Assembly: GCA_044433645.1 (NCBI GenBank)
Contig: JAWXTK010000027.1
Span: 1 to 17,717, forward strand
Direction: 5' to 3'
DNA length: 17,717 nucleotides
Source: JAWXTK01 sp044433645
GTDB taxonomy: Bacteria; Bacteroidota; Bacteroidia; Bacteroidales; Rikenellaceae
The notes under the pieces were generated by a model. It worked only from the letters and a program-made list of their open reading frames with translations, was not told where the DNA came from and ran no database searches. The position numbers and the translations under genes were made by a program. Shown here piece after piece: positions 1 through 7,733 of this stretch (its first letter is position 1; the number at the start of each line of letters is the position of its first letter).

Positions 1-273
1 TCAAAAAACAAAGCTATAAGAGTTGATGTGCTTTACACTAATAACGGTGGAGCTAACGATGAGGAATGGTTTAGAATCAAGGATGTAAAATTCGCTAATG
101 GTCGTGCTGAGTGTACTTTGCCTGAGGATGCTACTCATTATTTGTGGGGATTGGTTGATGATGCTAACTTCTATTATAGCTATCCAGATATGGGCGCAGC
201 TAAAGACTTTAGTGTTAAAAAAGGCACTAAGTTCTCAAGCAAAGCCTTAAAAGTTAAAGAAAATGAATTTTAG
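1..273 (+). CDS. C-terminal fragment of an exported protein, family uncertain (5' end outside window)
   Basis: An open frame runs from base 1 to a TAG at 271-273 with no upstream stop, so this is the last 90 residues of a longer protein. A GTG at 28 is internal and is not taken as the start. The visible part is rich in aromatic and acidic residues (LYTNNGG, EEWFRI, THYLWGL) and looks like the closing beta-sandwich of a secreted carbohydrate-active enzyme, possibly a sulfatase or a hydrolase accessory domain. That is an impression of style, not a recognised motif. Its end overlaps the start of the next gene by 11 bases in another frame, which suggests translational coupling in one operon. Confidence 0.7.
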   Translation, partial: SKNKAIRVDVLYTNNGGANDEEWFRIKDVKFANGRAECTLPEDATHYLWGLVDDANFYYSYPDMGAAKDFSVKKGTKFSSKALKVKENEF

Positions 274-1708
274 AGTTAAAGAAAACTATCCGTGTTTAAT
301 CACGCTTTTGCCGTGCGTGACTTTTATTAGTTGCTCGCAGTTGGAGAATAGTGTCACTAGTGCAGGTAGTTTGAAAAACTCTAAGGCTAATATTATTTTT
401 ATTTTTGCTGATGATTGGGGTTATGGAGATCTCTCGGCTCATGGTCATAGTGAGCTGAGAACTCCTAATTTAGATAAGATGATAAGCGAGGGCATGGATT
501 TTAAACAATTTAATGTTTGTAGTCCAGTGAGCTCTTCGTCGAGGGTGGGGGTTATTACGGGTAATTTTCCCTCTAGGCATGGTATTCATCAACAATTATC
601 AACTTTAGAAACAAATAAATCTAGGTGTATGCCGCATTGGCTATCAAATGATGCTGATATGGTATTGCTACCCAGGCTTTTACAGAGCGCAGGTTACAAA
701 ACGGCACACTACGGTAAGTGGCATTTGACTAGCAACCATGCTGTGGATATTGCTCCTATTCCTAAAGACTATGGTTATGATGATGCCATAGTGTATAACG
801 GAGGTGGTGCGCAGGTAGAGGATGGACCTGTGGGTTACGAATCATCTGTTTGGACAGAGTATTGTGTGGACTATACCATAGATTTTATAGAGAAAAATAA
901 GGCTAATCCTTTCTTTGTGAATCTGTGGATACACGAATCTCATCAAGACATACAGCCAACACCTCTAATGCGCGAACAATACCCTAATACAGCTGAGCCT
1001 TATCAATCATATTATTCTGTGATTACTTCGGCTGATAGTCATATAGGGCGTTTAATGGATTACTTAAAAGAGGCTGGTTTAGATGAAAATACCTTGGTGA
1101 TTTTCTCCTCAGACAATGGACCAGAGACCCCTGATGATGGTGATAACTGGACCTCGCGAGGACAAACAGCAGGTCTAAGAGGACAGAAACGTAGCTTGTA
1201 TGAGGGAGGCGTGAAAGTGCCTTTTATAGTCTATATGCCAGGGACAGTACCCAAGGGTAAGGTTAATGATGTTACTCAGTTTGCTGCAGTGGATTTACTG
1301 CCTACCTTTGCTAGTATTGCAGGTGTAGATTTACCTGATGATTATGAGTGCGACGGCGAGGATGTATTAGATTTGTTTGAAAATAAATCTTTTGAGAAAA
1401 CCAAACCTGTGTTGCAATATTGGCAGGGATTATCTGATACAGATACTTGGCCTAGACTCTCGGCTAAGGATAATACATATAAATTGGTTAGTGATGAATA
1501 TGAGGAAATGTTTATGGGAGGAACAACCAAACTTTATAATCACTTAAATGATTGGGGTGAGGATGTGAATTTGCTAGAGGATACAACTAACCCTAGTTAT
1601 GATAAATATTTAAGCAAGGCACAGGAATTATATGGTTTAGTTCAAACTTATTACAATGAGATAGACTTTGAATATTGGGGAACAACTTGGCACGAAGAAA
1701 ATCCTTAG
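263..1708 (+). CDS. Exported Ser-type sulfatase, arylsulfatase A-like lipoprotein
   Basis: This 481-residue protein is a formylglycine-dependent sulfatase expected to remove sulfate esters from a glycan outside the cytoplasm. The first 24 residues form a signal peptide ending in a lipobox-like FISC (Cys24). Family landmarks are in order: FADDWGYGD with metal-binding Asp50/Asp51, the active-site stretch CSPVSSSSR, GKWH (Lys152, His154), HESH (His224), SSDNG (Asp284/Asn285) and Lys309 before the YEGG turn. Aligning the active site gives Ser90-x-Ser92-x-Arg94, so the residue to be oxidised is a serine. Such enzymes are matured by an anaerobic sulfatase-maturating radical SAM enzyme, which is not in this window. 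Ser replaces the usual Pro/Ala at the third motif position. Length is normal for the family. The sulfated substrate cannot be read from the sequence. The next gene starts immediately after the stop codon. Confidence 0.93.
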   Translation: MNFRVKENYPCLITLLPCVTFISCSQLENSVTSAGSLKNSKANIIFIFADDWGYGDLSAHGHSELRTPNLDKMISEGMDFKQFNVCSPVSSSSRVGVITGNFPSRHGIHQQLSTLETNKSRCMPHWLSNDADMVLLPRLLQSAGYKTAHYGKWHLTSNHAVDIAPIPKDYGYDDAIVYNGGGAQVEDGPVGYESSVWTEYCVDYTIDFIEKNKANPFFVNLWIHESHQDIQPTPLMREQYPNTAEPYQSYYSVITSADSHIGRLMDYLKEAGLDENTLVIFSSDNGPETPDDGDNWTSRGQTAGLRGQKRSLYEGGVKVPFIVYMPGTVPKGKVNDVTQFAAVDLLPTFASIAGVDLPDDYECDGEDVLDLFENKSFEKTKPVLQYWQGLSDTDTWPRLSAKDNTYKLVSDEYEEMFMGGTTKLYNHLNDWGEDVNLLEDTTNPSYDKYLSKAQELYGLVQTYYNEIDFEYWGTTWHEENP

Positions 1709-2776
1709 ATGATGAGAAAAATAGTTTACATATTAGTTAATTGTTTGCTTTGTTTAGCTTGCCAAAAAGAGTTAAGTGTAAGTGATGATGTTTTTATCTC
1801 TATTGATAATGTTGCTAGTTTGAGTGATTTTTCTCAGTATTCTTATCCTGAGATGGAAAATACGTGGATAATTACAGACCAAGAGGCAAGTTTAGAGTCT
1901 TTACAGGGGCTTTGCTCTGCGCTAAAGGCTGCTCAAGATAGAGAGATAAGTTTAGAGTTTGTAAATTTGGTGGAGTTTCCTAGTTCTATAAGTTTTGAAA
2001 TTGCTCCCTTTAGAGACATTGTTTCTTTGGTTAGTGTGTCTTTGCCTAAAGCAACAAGCATAGGTAGCTGGGTGTTTTTTGAGAGTAATTCTCTACGAGA
2101 AATATATGCACCTAAGCTTAATTATGTAGGGGAGTATGCTTTTTACAATAACCAGAATCTTGAGAACATAGTTTGTTCTTCTGTGCTTAGTGTGGGAGAT
2201 TATGCTTTTTATTTGTGCTCAAACTTAGCGAGTGTATACCCACTAGAACAAGAGATTACTAGCTCTAGTGAGACAATAGGCTGTTATGCGTTTTATGAAT
2301 GTGATTCGTTGAGACAGTTTCCTATGTGGTCGGTGAGTGAAGTGGGCGAGGCTTCGTTTTATGGGTGTAATGTGTTGAGTGATTTAAACTTTTTGTCGCT
2401 CAGCAAAATGGGAGAAAAGGCTTTTTATAATTGTTATGCTTTATCAGAAATTATTTTGCCTATGTTGTCTGTATTGCCCAATAGTGCTTTTAGAGGATGC
2501 TCATCTTTAATTAGTGTTGTGGCAGGGATGTGTGGTGAACTTCACTATGATGCTTTGACAAAGTGTAAAAATCTTACTACTTTGGAGCTATCAACATCGC
2601 TTAATGCTTTGCTTAGTTATGTAGACGAGGGATGTTTTACGGGATCTAATACCCAAACTAAACCTTCGTCTATAAGTCTTAGCTTAGGTGCTTATAGTAA
2701 AGATTTTACGGTTGTAGACAAACAACTAGATTGTGGTGATTATAGTATTGTTTTTAAGGAGATTCTACTAAAATAA
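1709..2776 (+). CDS. BspA-type leucine-rich repeat (LRR_5) lipoprotein
   Basis: The 355-residue product has a short hydrophobic signal and a lipobox LACQ (Cys18) followed by Lys-Glu, so it is probably a surface or periplasmic lipoprotein. Residues about 112-295 hold at least seven copies of a 22-25 residue repeat whose core reads G-x-x-AFY-x-C-x-x-L (for example GEYAFY at 141, GDYAFY at 163, GCYAFY at 191, GEKAFY at 235). This is the Treponema/BspA leucine-rich repeat pattern found in adhesins and glycan- or protein-binding surface proteins. No catalytic motif is seen. It starts directly after the sulfatase stop codon, so translation is almost certainly coupled. A binding role beside the sulfatase and hydrolases is inferred from context only. 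Confidence 0.85.
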   Translation: MMRKIVYILVNCLLCLACQKELSVSDDVFISIDNVASLSDFSQYSYPEMENTWIITDQEASLESLQGLCSALKAAQDREISLEFVNLVEFPSSISFEIAPFRDIVSLVSVSLPKATSIGSWVFFESNSLREIYAPKLNYVGEYAFYNNQNLENIVCSSVLSVGDYAFYLCSNLASVYPLEQEITSSSETIGCYAFYECDSLRQFPMWSVSEVGEASFYGCNVLSDLNFLSLSKMGEKAFYNCYALSEIILPMLSVLPNSAFRGCSSLISVVAGMCGELHYDALTKCKNLTTLELSTSLNALLSYVDEGCFTGSNTQTKPSSISLSLGAYSKDFTVVDKQLDCGDYSIVFKEILLK

Positions 2777-2782
2777 ATATAA

Positions 2783-5095
2783 ATGAGAAAAGGAATAATA
2801 TATATATTTGCTTTACTTTTGGGCGTTTTACTCTCGTGTACAACAGAGGAAGTAGTGTATAGACAGCTTAATATTTACCCTGAACTTGCTAGTTTTGGTG
2901 GTATAGTGCGTGAGAGGATGTATTACAGTGGTGATGATTCATGTCCCTACGTAGCAGTGCCTTACTTAAACGACTCAGAGCAAATAATCGAAGTAGAAAT
3001 CAATAATAGTTATCCCTCCTCATCCTCTATTATGGTATCAAACAGTGCGCAAACCCTAGAAAAGGGTGAGGGTGAGTTGAAAGTTCCAATTTATGGTAGC
3101 CTAGATGATGCCAATGCTAGTTTTAGCCTTGATTTTGATATTATTGCCTATGGTAGTTATTCTTGGAATGTTTGCTTAGATGATATTGAGGTTTATGCTA
3201 AGGATTATCTTTTGCCCGATATTGAGCTTGAGATTATCTCTCAGCCTAGTATAGTTAGAGGAGTGAGTCTTAAACAAGCGCAAATAGAGCTAAGCTATAA
3301 TAATGGATTTGCTAGAGAAGGTGATTTTAGTTTTGAGATTCAAGATGCCGTGGGTTTGAGCATAGCTTCGCTCTCTGAGGTAGAACTAGTAAATAATGCT
3401 CAAAAGACAACTCTAAGTTTTGATATTGAGGGCGAATATAACGGTGATTTATCACTACTTAACTTTACGGTGAAATTTACTACCACCCAAACTCAAGTGT
3501 TTAGTGTGGTGGGCGAGTTAGAGGTTAAAGATGCGAGTGAGTTAGTGTTTGAAACTCTTACTAGTTCTGTGGATTTAGAGCAAGCGCGAAGCCTTGATAA
3601 CGAGTATCTTATCTTGTCGTATAAGGGTGGAGACAATAGATTAATTACTCTGGGCGCAGAGTTTGAATCGGGCTTTGGACTTAGTGCAATAAGCTCTAAG
3701 GAATATGCTCTTGAGAGCGATGAGGGTAAGATTTATTTGTATTTTAACTCAGAATCTCCTTTGCTTTCTGGGCAGATGAAAGTTGATATTCAGTATTCGG
3801 GTGAGGCTGTGGAGTCTAATCAGAGTGAAACTTTTGAAATAGAAGTGGCAGAGAAAACGCCAGATATTTTGATAAGCGAGATAAGATTATTAGGCTCTAT
3901 AATTGAAGGTGGTGTGCAGGATGATGACTTTATTTTAGAGGTAGATTACTCTAATGGTACACAGGGCAAAGAACTATTTGTTGAGGCTCTTTCGCAGTGC
4001 TTTGATTATGATAGCGAAGCCTTGGCTGAGGTGTCTAGTTTTCTTATTAAGGAGCAGAGCGCTACGGCTAGGTTTAATTTAGGCTCTGATGTGATTTTAA
4101 ATAGCAAAAATATCAGCTCGTCAACAGGCCTAAGTGAGCAAAATATTGTTTTAGTTAATTTAAATTATAATAAATCCTCGTTAGATGAGCAGCAAAGCGA
4201 GCAAATAAATTTCTCGGGTCTGATTTTTAATAAACTTCCTTATTACACTATCACGCTAGCTAACGGCCAGCTGTGGTTAGATAGAAATTTGGGGGCAAGT
4301 AGCATAGAGCCTAGTGATGAATACGCCTCAAGCGTTGGTTGTGAGTATAATTGGAAGGCTTATGGAGATTTTTATCAGCGAGGTCGCTCAACGGGACTTA
4401 AACTAAAAGTTGATAGTAATAATCCTTATGCAGCTAACTCGCTCCAGAGCTATACAAAACCTTATTTAGACCCTACAAGTGGCGATTGGGAAGATGGTTA
4501 TTGGACTAATCCTTCAACTGATGATTTGGCTGTGCCTACATATTCATCGGGCTATGAAACCACGCTAGATAATATGTGGAATAGCGAGAATGGAGGTGAG
4601 AATAATCCCTGCCCCGAAGGTTATAGATTACCCACTCTCTCTCAGGTGCAGAGTATGTTTATTACCGTGAGTGGTGTGGATTATTCACAATCCACGGTTA
4701 GCTCGTTAAATAAATTAATTACTAAGATGAACTTTGCTTATTCTGGCTATATTCATCATATAGGACTTGTTAATTCAACGCTGTATTACAGCTCGAATGC
4801 AGACGCATTTTATAATTCTCATAATTACAGAGGCTCGCAAGGTGGTGTAGGTATGATAGTTAACGGTAATAATGATGTTATTTTGCCTTATTGGAAAGGC
4901 GAGGGTGGTTTCACTCTGGGTGATTTAAGTAACCCTGAGAGCGTGGGTGAAATTGCAATTTTAACTTGTGATTACTTAACTACCACAGCTAGCACTTATG
5001 TGCAAACAGTAGTTGGTAAAGCAAGTGGCGAGATTGCAAACCAAACTATGAGATATGAGAGAGCAATGCCTGTTAGATGTTTATTAAATAAATAA
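2783..5095 (+). CDS. Large lipoprotein with Ig-like modules and C-terminal FISUMP domain
   Basis: A 770-residue exported lipoprotein: residues 1-18 are hydrophobic and end in the lipobox LLSC (Cys19), followed by Thr-Thr-Glu-Glu, which resembles a Bacteroidota surface-export signal. Residues about 26-485 are beta-rich and divide into about four modules of 100-120 residues, each with an ELSY/LILSY/LEVDY-type strand and several with a G-L-S-x-I-S turn. The C-terminal part, about 488-768, carries hallmarks of the FISUMP (Fibrobacter succinogenes major paralogous) domain: WLDRNLG at 498, YNWKAYGDFYQRGR near 522, NPCPEGYRLPT in the second half, and a C-terminal AMPVRC. FISUMP domains end many secreted Bacteroidota and Fibrobacterota proteins; their function is poorly known. 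A surface-binding role is inferred. Six bases separate it from each neighbour. Confidence 0.87.
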   Translation: MRKGIIYIFALLLGVLLSCTTEEVVYRQLNIYPELASFGGIVRERMYYSGDDSCPYVAVPYLNDSEQIIEVEINNSYPSSSSIMVSNSAQTLEKGEGELKVPIYGSLDDANASFSLDFDIIAYGSYSWNVCLDDIEVYAKDYLLPDIELEIISQPSIVRGVSLKQAQIELSYNNGFAREGDFSFEIQDAVGLSIASLSEVELVNNAQKTTLSFDIEGEYNGDLSLLNFTVKFTTTQTQVFSVVGELEVKDASELVFETLTSSVDLEQARSLDNEYLILSYKGGDNRLITLGAEFESGFGLSAISSKEYALESDEGKIYLYFNSESPLLSGQMKVDIQYSGEAVESNQSETFEIEVAEKTPDILISEIRLLGSIIEGGVQDDDFILEVDYSNGTQGKELFVEALSQCFDYDSEALAEVSSFLIKEQSATARFNLGSDVILNSKNISSSTGLSEQNIVLVNLNYNKSSLDEQQSEQINFSGLIFNKLPYYTITLANGQLWLDRNLGASSIEPSDEYASSVGCEYNWKAYGDFYQRGRSTGLKLKVDSNNPYAANSLQSYTKPYLDPTSGDWEDGYWTNPSTDDLAVPTYSSGYETTLDNMWNSENGGENNPCPEGYRLPTLSQVQSMFITVSGVDYSQSTVSSLNKLITKMNFAYSGYIHHIGLVNSTLYYSSNADAFYNSHNYRGSQGGVGMIVNGNNDVILPYWKGEGGFTLGDLSNPESVGEIAILTCDYLTTTASTYVQTVVGKASGEIANQTMRYERAMPVRCLLNK

Positions 5096-5101
5096 TGAGC
5101 T

Positions 5102-6388
5102 ATGAGATATTTGTTAATTATATTTTCTTTGTTGCTGCTCTCGTGTGAGAGCGAAGAAATAGTTGAGTTTGTAACCAACGGCGAAAAGTATGAGGACACT
5201 GAGCTAGATTTGAGCTATGCCCCTGAGTGTTACCCAGTCTTTTCGTGGGATAAAGTGCCTTTGAATGGTCACTTTAGCAAGGATACTGATAACTTTACAG
5301 ACGAGGAGGCTGAGTTTATCGCCAACACTTACAGCTTTGTGACTTTAGAAAAAAATCAAGGTAACCCAGATGTGGGGGCTGATATTGAGACTCCTAAGGA
5401 TGCTGCCTTGATTAAACAATATAATTCTGATTGTAAGGTGCTATTGTATTGGAACACTCGTAATGATTATGGTGATATGTGGTCTACGGGTTCAAATTTA
5501 ATTTATAACCCTACGACCAAGGATACAGCCTCGGCTAAGAATTTTGAGTGGATACTCTATGACGGAGTTACCTATTATAATGATGGAACGGATTATCGCC
5601 ATAGGTTTGATCCTAGAAACGAAGAAATGAGCCTGTGGTGGACTTCTGTTGCTGTGGATATGATAGCTGAGCATAGCTCGCTTGACGGAATTTTTGCAGA
5701 CGGTGTTATGAGCTATGTTGAAAGTAGCTCTACTGTTATGACGCGCCTAGATACTTATTATGGCGCAGGGCAGGGTGATGCTTACCGTTATGAAGGGCTA
5801 GATATGTTAGGTAATGTTACCTCTAGTTATAATAATCAAAATCTTGTAATTGCTAATTGTATTCGTGCTCAGCGTAGTGCCTTGCCTGATAGCGAGGGTA
5901 GAGACGGATTCTTAGGTCTTGATTATTGTCACGGAGGTATGTTAGAGCATTTTGCTTGCCCAGGTACAGCCTCTTATACTAAAGATTATATACTCCAAGA
6001 TATAGAGTATATAGAAACAGCCTCATCCATAGGCAAAATCACTGTGGTGAAGGGCTGGCCTAGATATAAATGGACAGATGATATATTAGACACAATGAGC
6101 GATGCTGAAAAAGAGGCTATGCTTAGAGAAGATATAGTTTTCCCATTGGCTTGCTACTTACTAGGGGCAGGTGAGTACAGTTACTTTGCTTACTCGTGGG
6201 GCTATCGTATGGAGCACGGTTGGATGTATGACTATGAAGAATTTAATAAACCCCTGGGTGCTCCTCAGGGTGCTAAGGTAAAGGTTAAACCTGGCGATAG
6301 TAGTAGTTATGAGTACACTCGCGAGTTTGAACATGCTCACGTTTGGGTTGATATTGAGAGCTTCACAGCCGAAATAACTTGGTTGTAA
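5102..6388 (+). CDS. Putative glycoside-hydrolase-like TIM-barrel lipoprotein (GHL15-like), first of tandem pair
   Basis: A 428-residue lipoprotein with lipobox LLSC (Cys15) followed by Glu-Ser-Glu-Glu, a good fit to a Bacteroidota surface-exposure signal. The body starts with FSWDKVP and continues with alternating strands typical of a TIM barrel: TLEKNQG, KVLLYWNTR, LDGIFADGV (Asp195, Asp200), LVIANC, CHGGMLEH (Glu282), VVKGWP, and a long C-terminal block REDIVFPLAC, GAGEYSYFAYSWGY, FNKPLG. Asp200 and Glu282 sit at the ends of predicted strands and are conserved in the downstream paralogue, so they are the best catalytic candidates. It resembles the hypothetical glycosyl hydrolase 15 (GHL15) type of protein as I recall it, but I cannot confirm the family or substrate. 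It begins 6 bases after the FISUMP lipoprotein and 23 bases before its paralogue. Confidence 0.72.
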   Translation: MRYLLIIFSLLLLSCESEEIVEFVTNGEKYEDTELDLSYAPECYPVFSWDKVPLNGHFSKDTDNFTDEEAEFIANTYSFVTLEKNQGNPDVGADIETPKDAALIKQYNSDCKVLLYWNTRNDYGDMWSTGSNLIYNPTTKDTASAKNFEWILYDGVTYYNDGTDYRHRFDPRNEEMSLWWTSVAVDMIAEHSSLDGIFADGVMSYVESSSTVMTRLDTYYGAGQGDAYRYEGLDMLGNVTSSYNNQNLVIANCIRAQRSALPDSEGRDGFLGLDYCHGGMLEHFACPGTASYTKDYILQDIEYIETASSIGKITVVKGWPRYKWTDDILDTMSDAEKEAMLREDIVFPLACYLLGAGEYSYFAYSWGYRMEHGWMYDYEEFNKPLGAPQGAKVKVKPGDSSSYEYTREFEHAHVWVDIESFTAEITWL

Positions 6389-6411
6389 ATACAAAACTTT
6401 AAAATGTTTTT

Positions 6412-7578
6412 ATGAGATTAAATTTAATTGCTTTTTTCACACTCATTTTATGTAGTGTAAATCTTTTTGCTCAAAAGCCAACAGAGGCCTATCCCGATTT
6501 TTCGTGGGATAAAGTGTCGGTTTGCATACACCTGGGCAAGAGTACAGATGATTTTACGGCTAAGGAAACGAAATTTCTTTCGAGATTTCCCATAGTGTGC
6601 TTAGAAAAAAATCAAGGCCTTAATAAACACGGAGCCATGGAACTTGGCACTATTGCAGCTGGTAAAGCTATTAAAGAGTATAACCCAGATACAAAAATCT
6701 TATTTTACTTTAATAGCTGTATAGATTTTGGCGAAATGTATATGACAGGTTATATGCTCAGCGATGATGCTAACCCAGATTGGGCTGTTAAAAGCCTTAA
6801 TGGCGAGTATGTGTTAATTAGAAACAGAACCAACAGACGTATGTATGATTATTCAAACGATAATATGCGCGAATGGTGGGTTTCGACAGCGAGAAAATGG
6901 ACTAGAAATAAATATATAGACGGTGTGTTTATAGATGCAATTCCAAAGTATGCAGCATCAACACCAACGCGTAAAAAACAATGGGGCGAGGAGAAATTTA
7001 ATGCTATTTACGCAGGTCTTCACTCAGCTTTAAGTGAGCTAAAAACCGAGCTTAATGGCGAAAAACTTATGATAGGTAATTTTTTAAGAGGAAACGAGAA
7101 AATTATGCCTGATATGGGAACTCACTTCCATGACTACACCGACGGAGGTATGATAGAACATTTGGGTATTTTAACCTGTTCGCCAAAAGAGCATATCGCA
7201 AAGGATATAGAGCTAATTCAGGATGCAGCCAAAAGAAAGAAAATTGTAGTTGTAAAAGCATGGCCTACTTTTAACTTTATGGAGATGGGAGATATGAAAA
7301 ACAAATCTCAGAAGGTAAAAGAGACAAAAGCAAGGGAGGATATAGTCTTTCCGTTGGCGTGTTTTTTAGTTGGAGCAGGTGAGTGGGCTTATTTCTGCTA
7401 TTCGTGGGGCTACGAACACACCCAAGGGGGTTTGGTTGATTACGCTGAGTATAATAAACCTTTGGGTAAACCCTTAGGCGATGCCGTTAAAACAGACTGG
7501 GTTTACACGCGCGAATTTGAGAGAGCAAGCGTATGGGTAGACTTAGAAAGTAGACAAGCAAAAATTAATTGGAGATAA
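6412..7578 (+). CDS. Putative glycoside-hydrolase-like periplasmic protein, second of tandem pair
   Basis: A 388-residue paralogue of the preceding gene. It shares FSWDKV, CLEKNQG (VTLEKNQG in the partner), DGVFIDA (Asp170, Asp175), DGGMIEH (Glu249), VVKAWP, REDIVFPLAC, GAGEWAYFCYSWGY, NKPLG and YTREFE near the C-terminus. Unlike its partner it has a standard signal peptide ending LFA|Q at about residue 20, with no lipobox. It should therefore be soluble in the periplasm or secreted rather than lipid-anchored. Asp175 and Glu249 match Asp200 and Glu282 of the partner and are likely catalytic. The pair suggests division of labour, for example a surface endo-acting and a periplasmic exo-acting enzyme, but this is inference. 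It is the last gene of the operon; a strong hairpin follows about 30 bases downstream. Confidence 0.72.
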   Translation: MRLNLIAFFTLILCSVNLFAQKPTEAYPDFSWDKVSVCIHLGKSTDDFTAKETKFLSRFPIVCLEKNQGLNKHGAMELGTIAAGKAIKEYNPDTKILFYFNSCIDFGEMYMTGYMLSDDANPDWAVKSLNGEYVLIRNRTNRRMYDYSNDNMREWWVSTARKWTRNKYIDGVFIDAIPKYAASTPTRKKQWGEEKFNAIYAGLHSALSELKTELNGEKLMIGNFLRGNEKIMPDMGTHFHDYTDGGMIEHLGILTCSPKEHIAKDIELIQDAAKRKKIVVVKAWPTFNFMEMGDMKNKSQKVKETKAREDIVFPLACFLVGAGEWAYFCYSWGYEHTQGGLVDYAEYNKPLGKPLGDAVKTDWVYTREFERASVWVDLESRQAKINWR

Positions 7579-7607
7579 TTTTTTTTATTAGTGTATGTAT
7601 TAAGGAG

Positions 7608-7641
7608 CAAAGGCGAGGAAATTAAATTTTCCTCGCCTTTG
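7608..7641 (+). terminator. Intrinsic terminator-like hairpin after the sulfatase/hydrolase operon
   Basis: Bases 7608-7621 and 7628-7641 form a perfect 14-bp inverted repeat with a six-base TTAAAT loop. The core is GC-rich (GGCGAGG / CCTCGCC). It lies 30 bases past the stop codon of the last hydrolase gene and before the next gene's promoter. The tract after the stem on the + strand (TGATTTATC) is only moderately T-rich, so release efficiency is uncertain, but position and stability favour a terminator. Confidence 0.75.
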
Positions 7642-7672
7642 TGATTTATCTAAGAAATAAATATTATATTTG
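7638..7672 (+). promoter_or_regulatory. Candidate Bacteroidota promoter for the fimbrillin-like gene
   Basis: The octamer TATATTTG at 7665-7672 matches the Bacteroidota -7 consensus TAnnTTTG exactly. A TTTG at 7638-7641, which is also the last four bases of the terminator stem, could be the -33 element. The 23-base spacer is a little longer than usual, so that half is less certain. The leader to the ATG at 7734 would be about 55 bases. No riboswitch-like fold was recognised in it. Confidence 0.5.
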
Positions 7673-7733
7673 TAACTTACTAGTAAATAAACCCTTTGAC
7701 CTCCTATTGGTAGACAATACTTGTATTTGATTT

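Noticed and set aside
1342..1530. Minus-strand open frame of 62 codons inside the sulfatase gene
   Set aside because: It lies antisense to conserved sulfatase codons, has no leader or promoter, and its product resembles no family.
2040..2600. DNA-level tandem repeat in the LRR gene
   Set aside because: The repeats are seen in protein only; the bases have diverged, so no nucleotide repeat or CRISPR-like array is present.
7722..7729. TGTATTTG just before the fimbrillin-like start as a -7 element
   Set aside because: It would start transcription at or after the ATG at 7734; the exact match at 7665-7672 is better placed.
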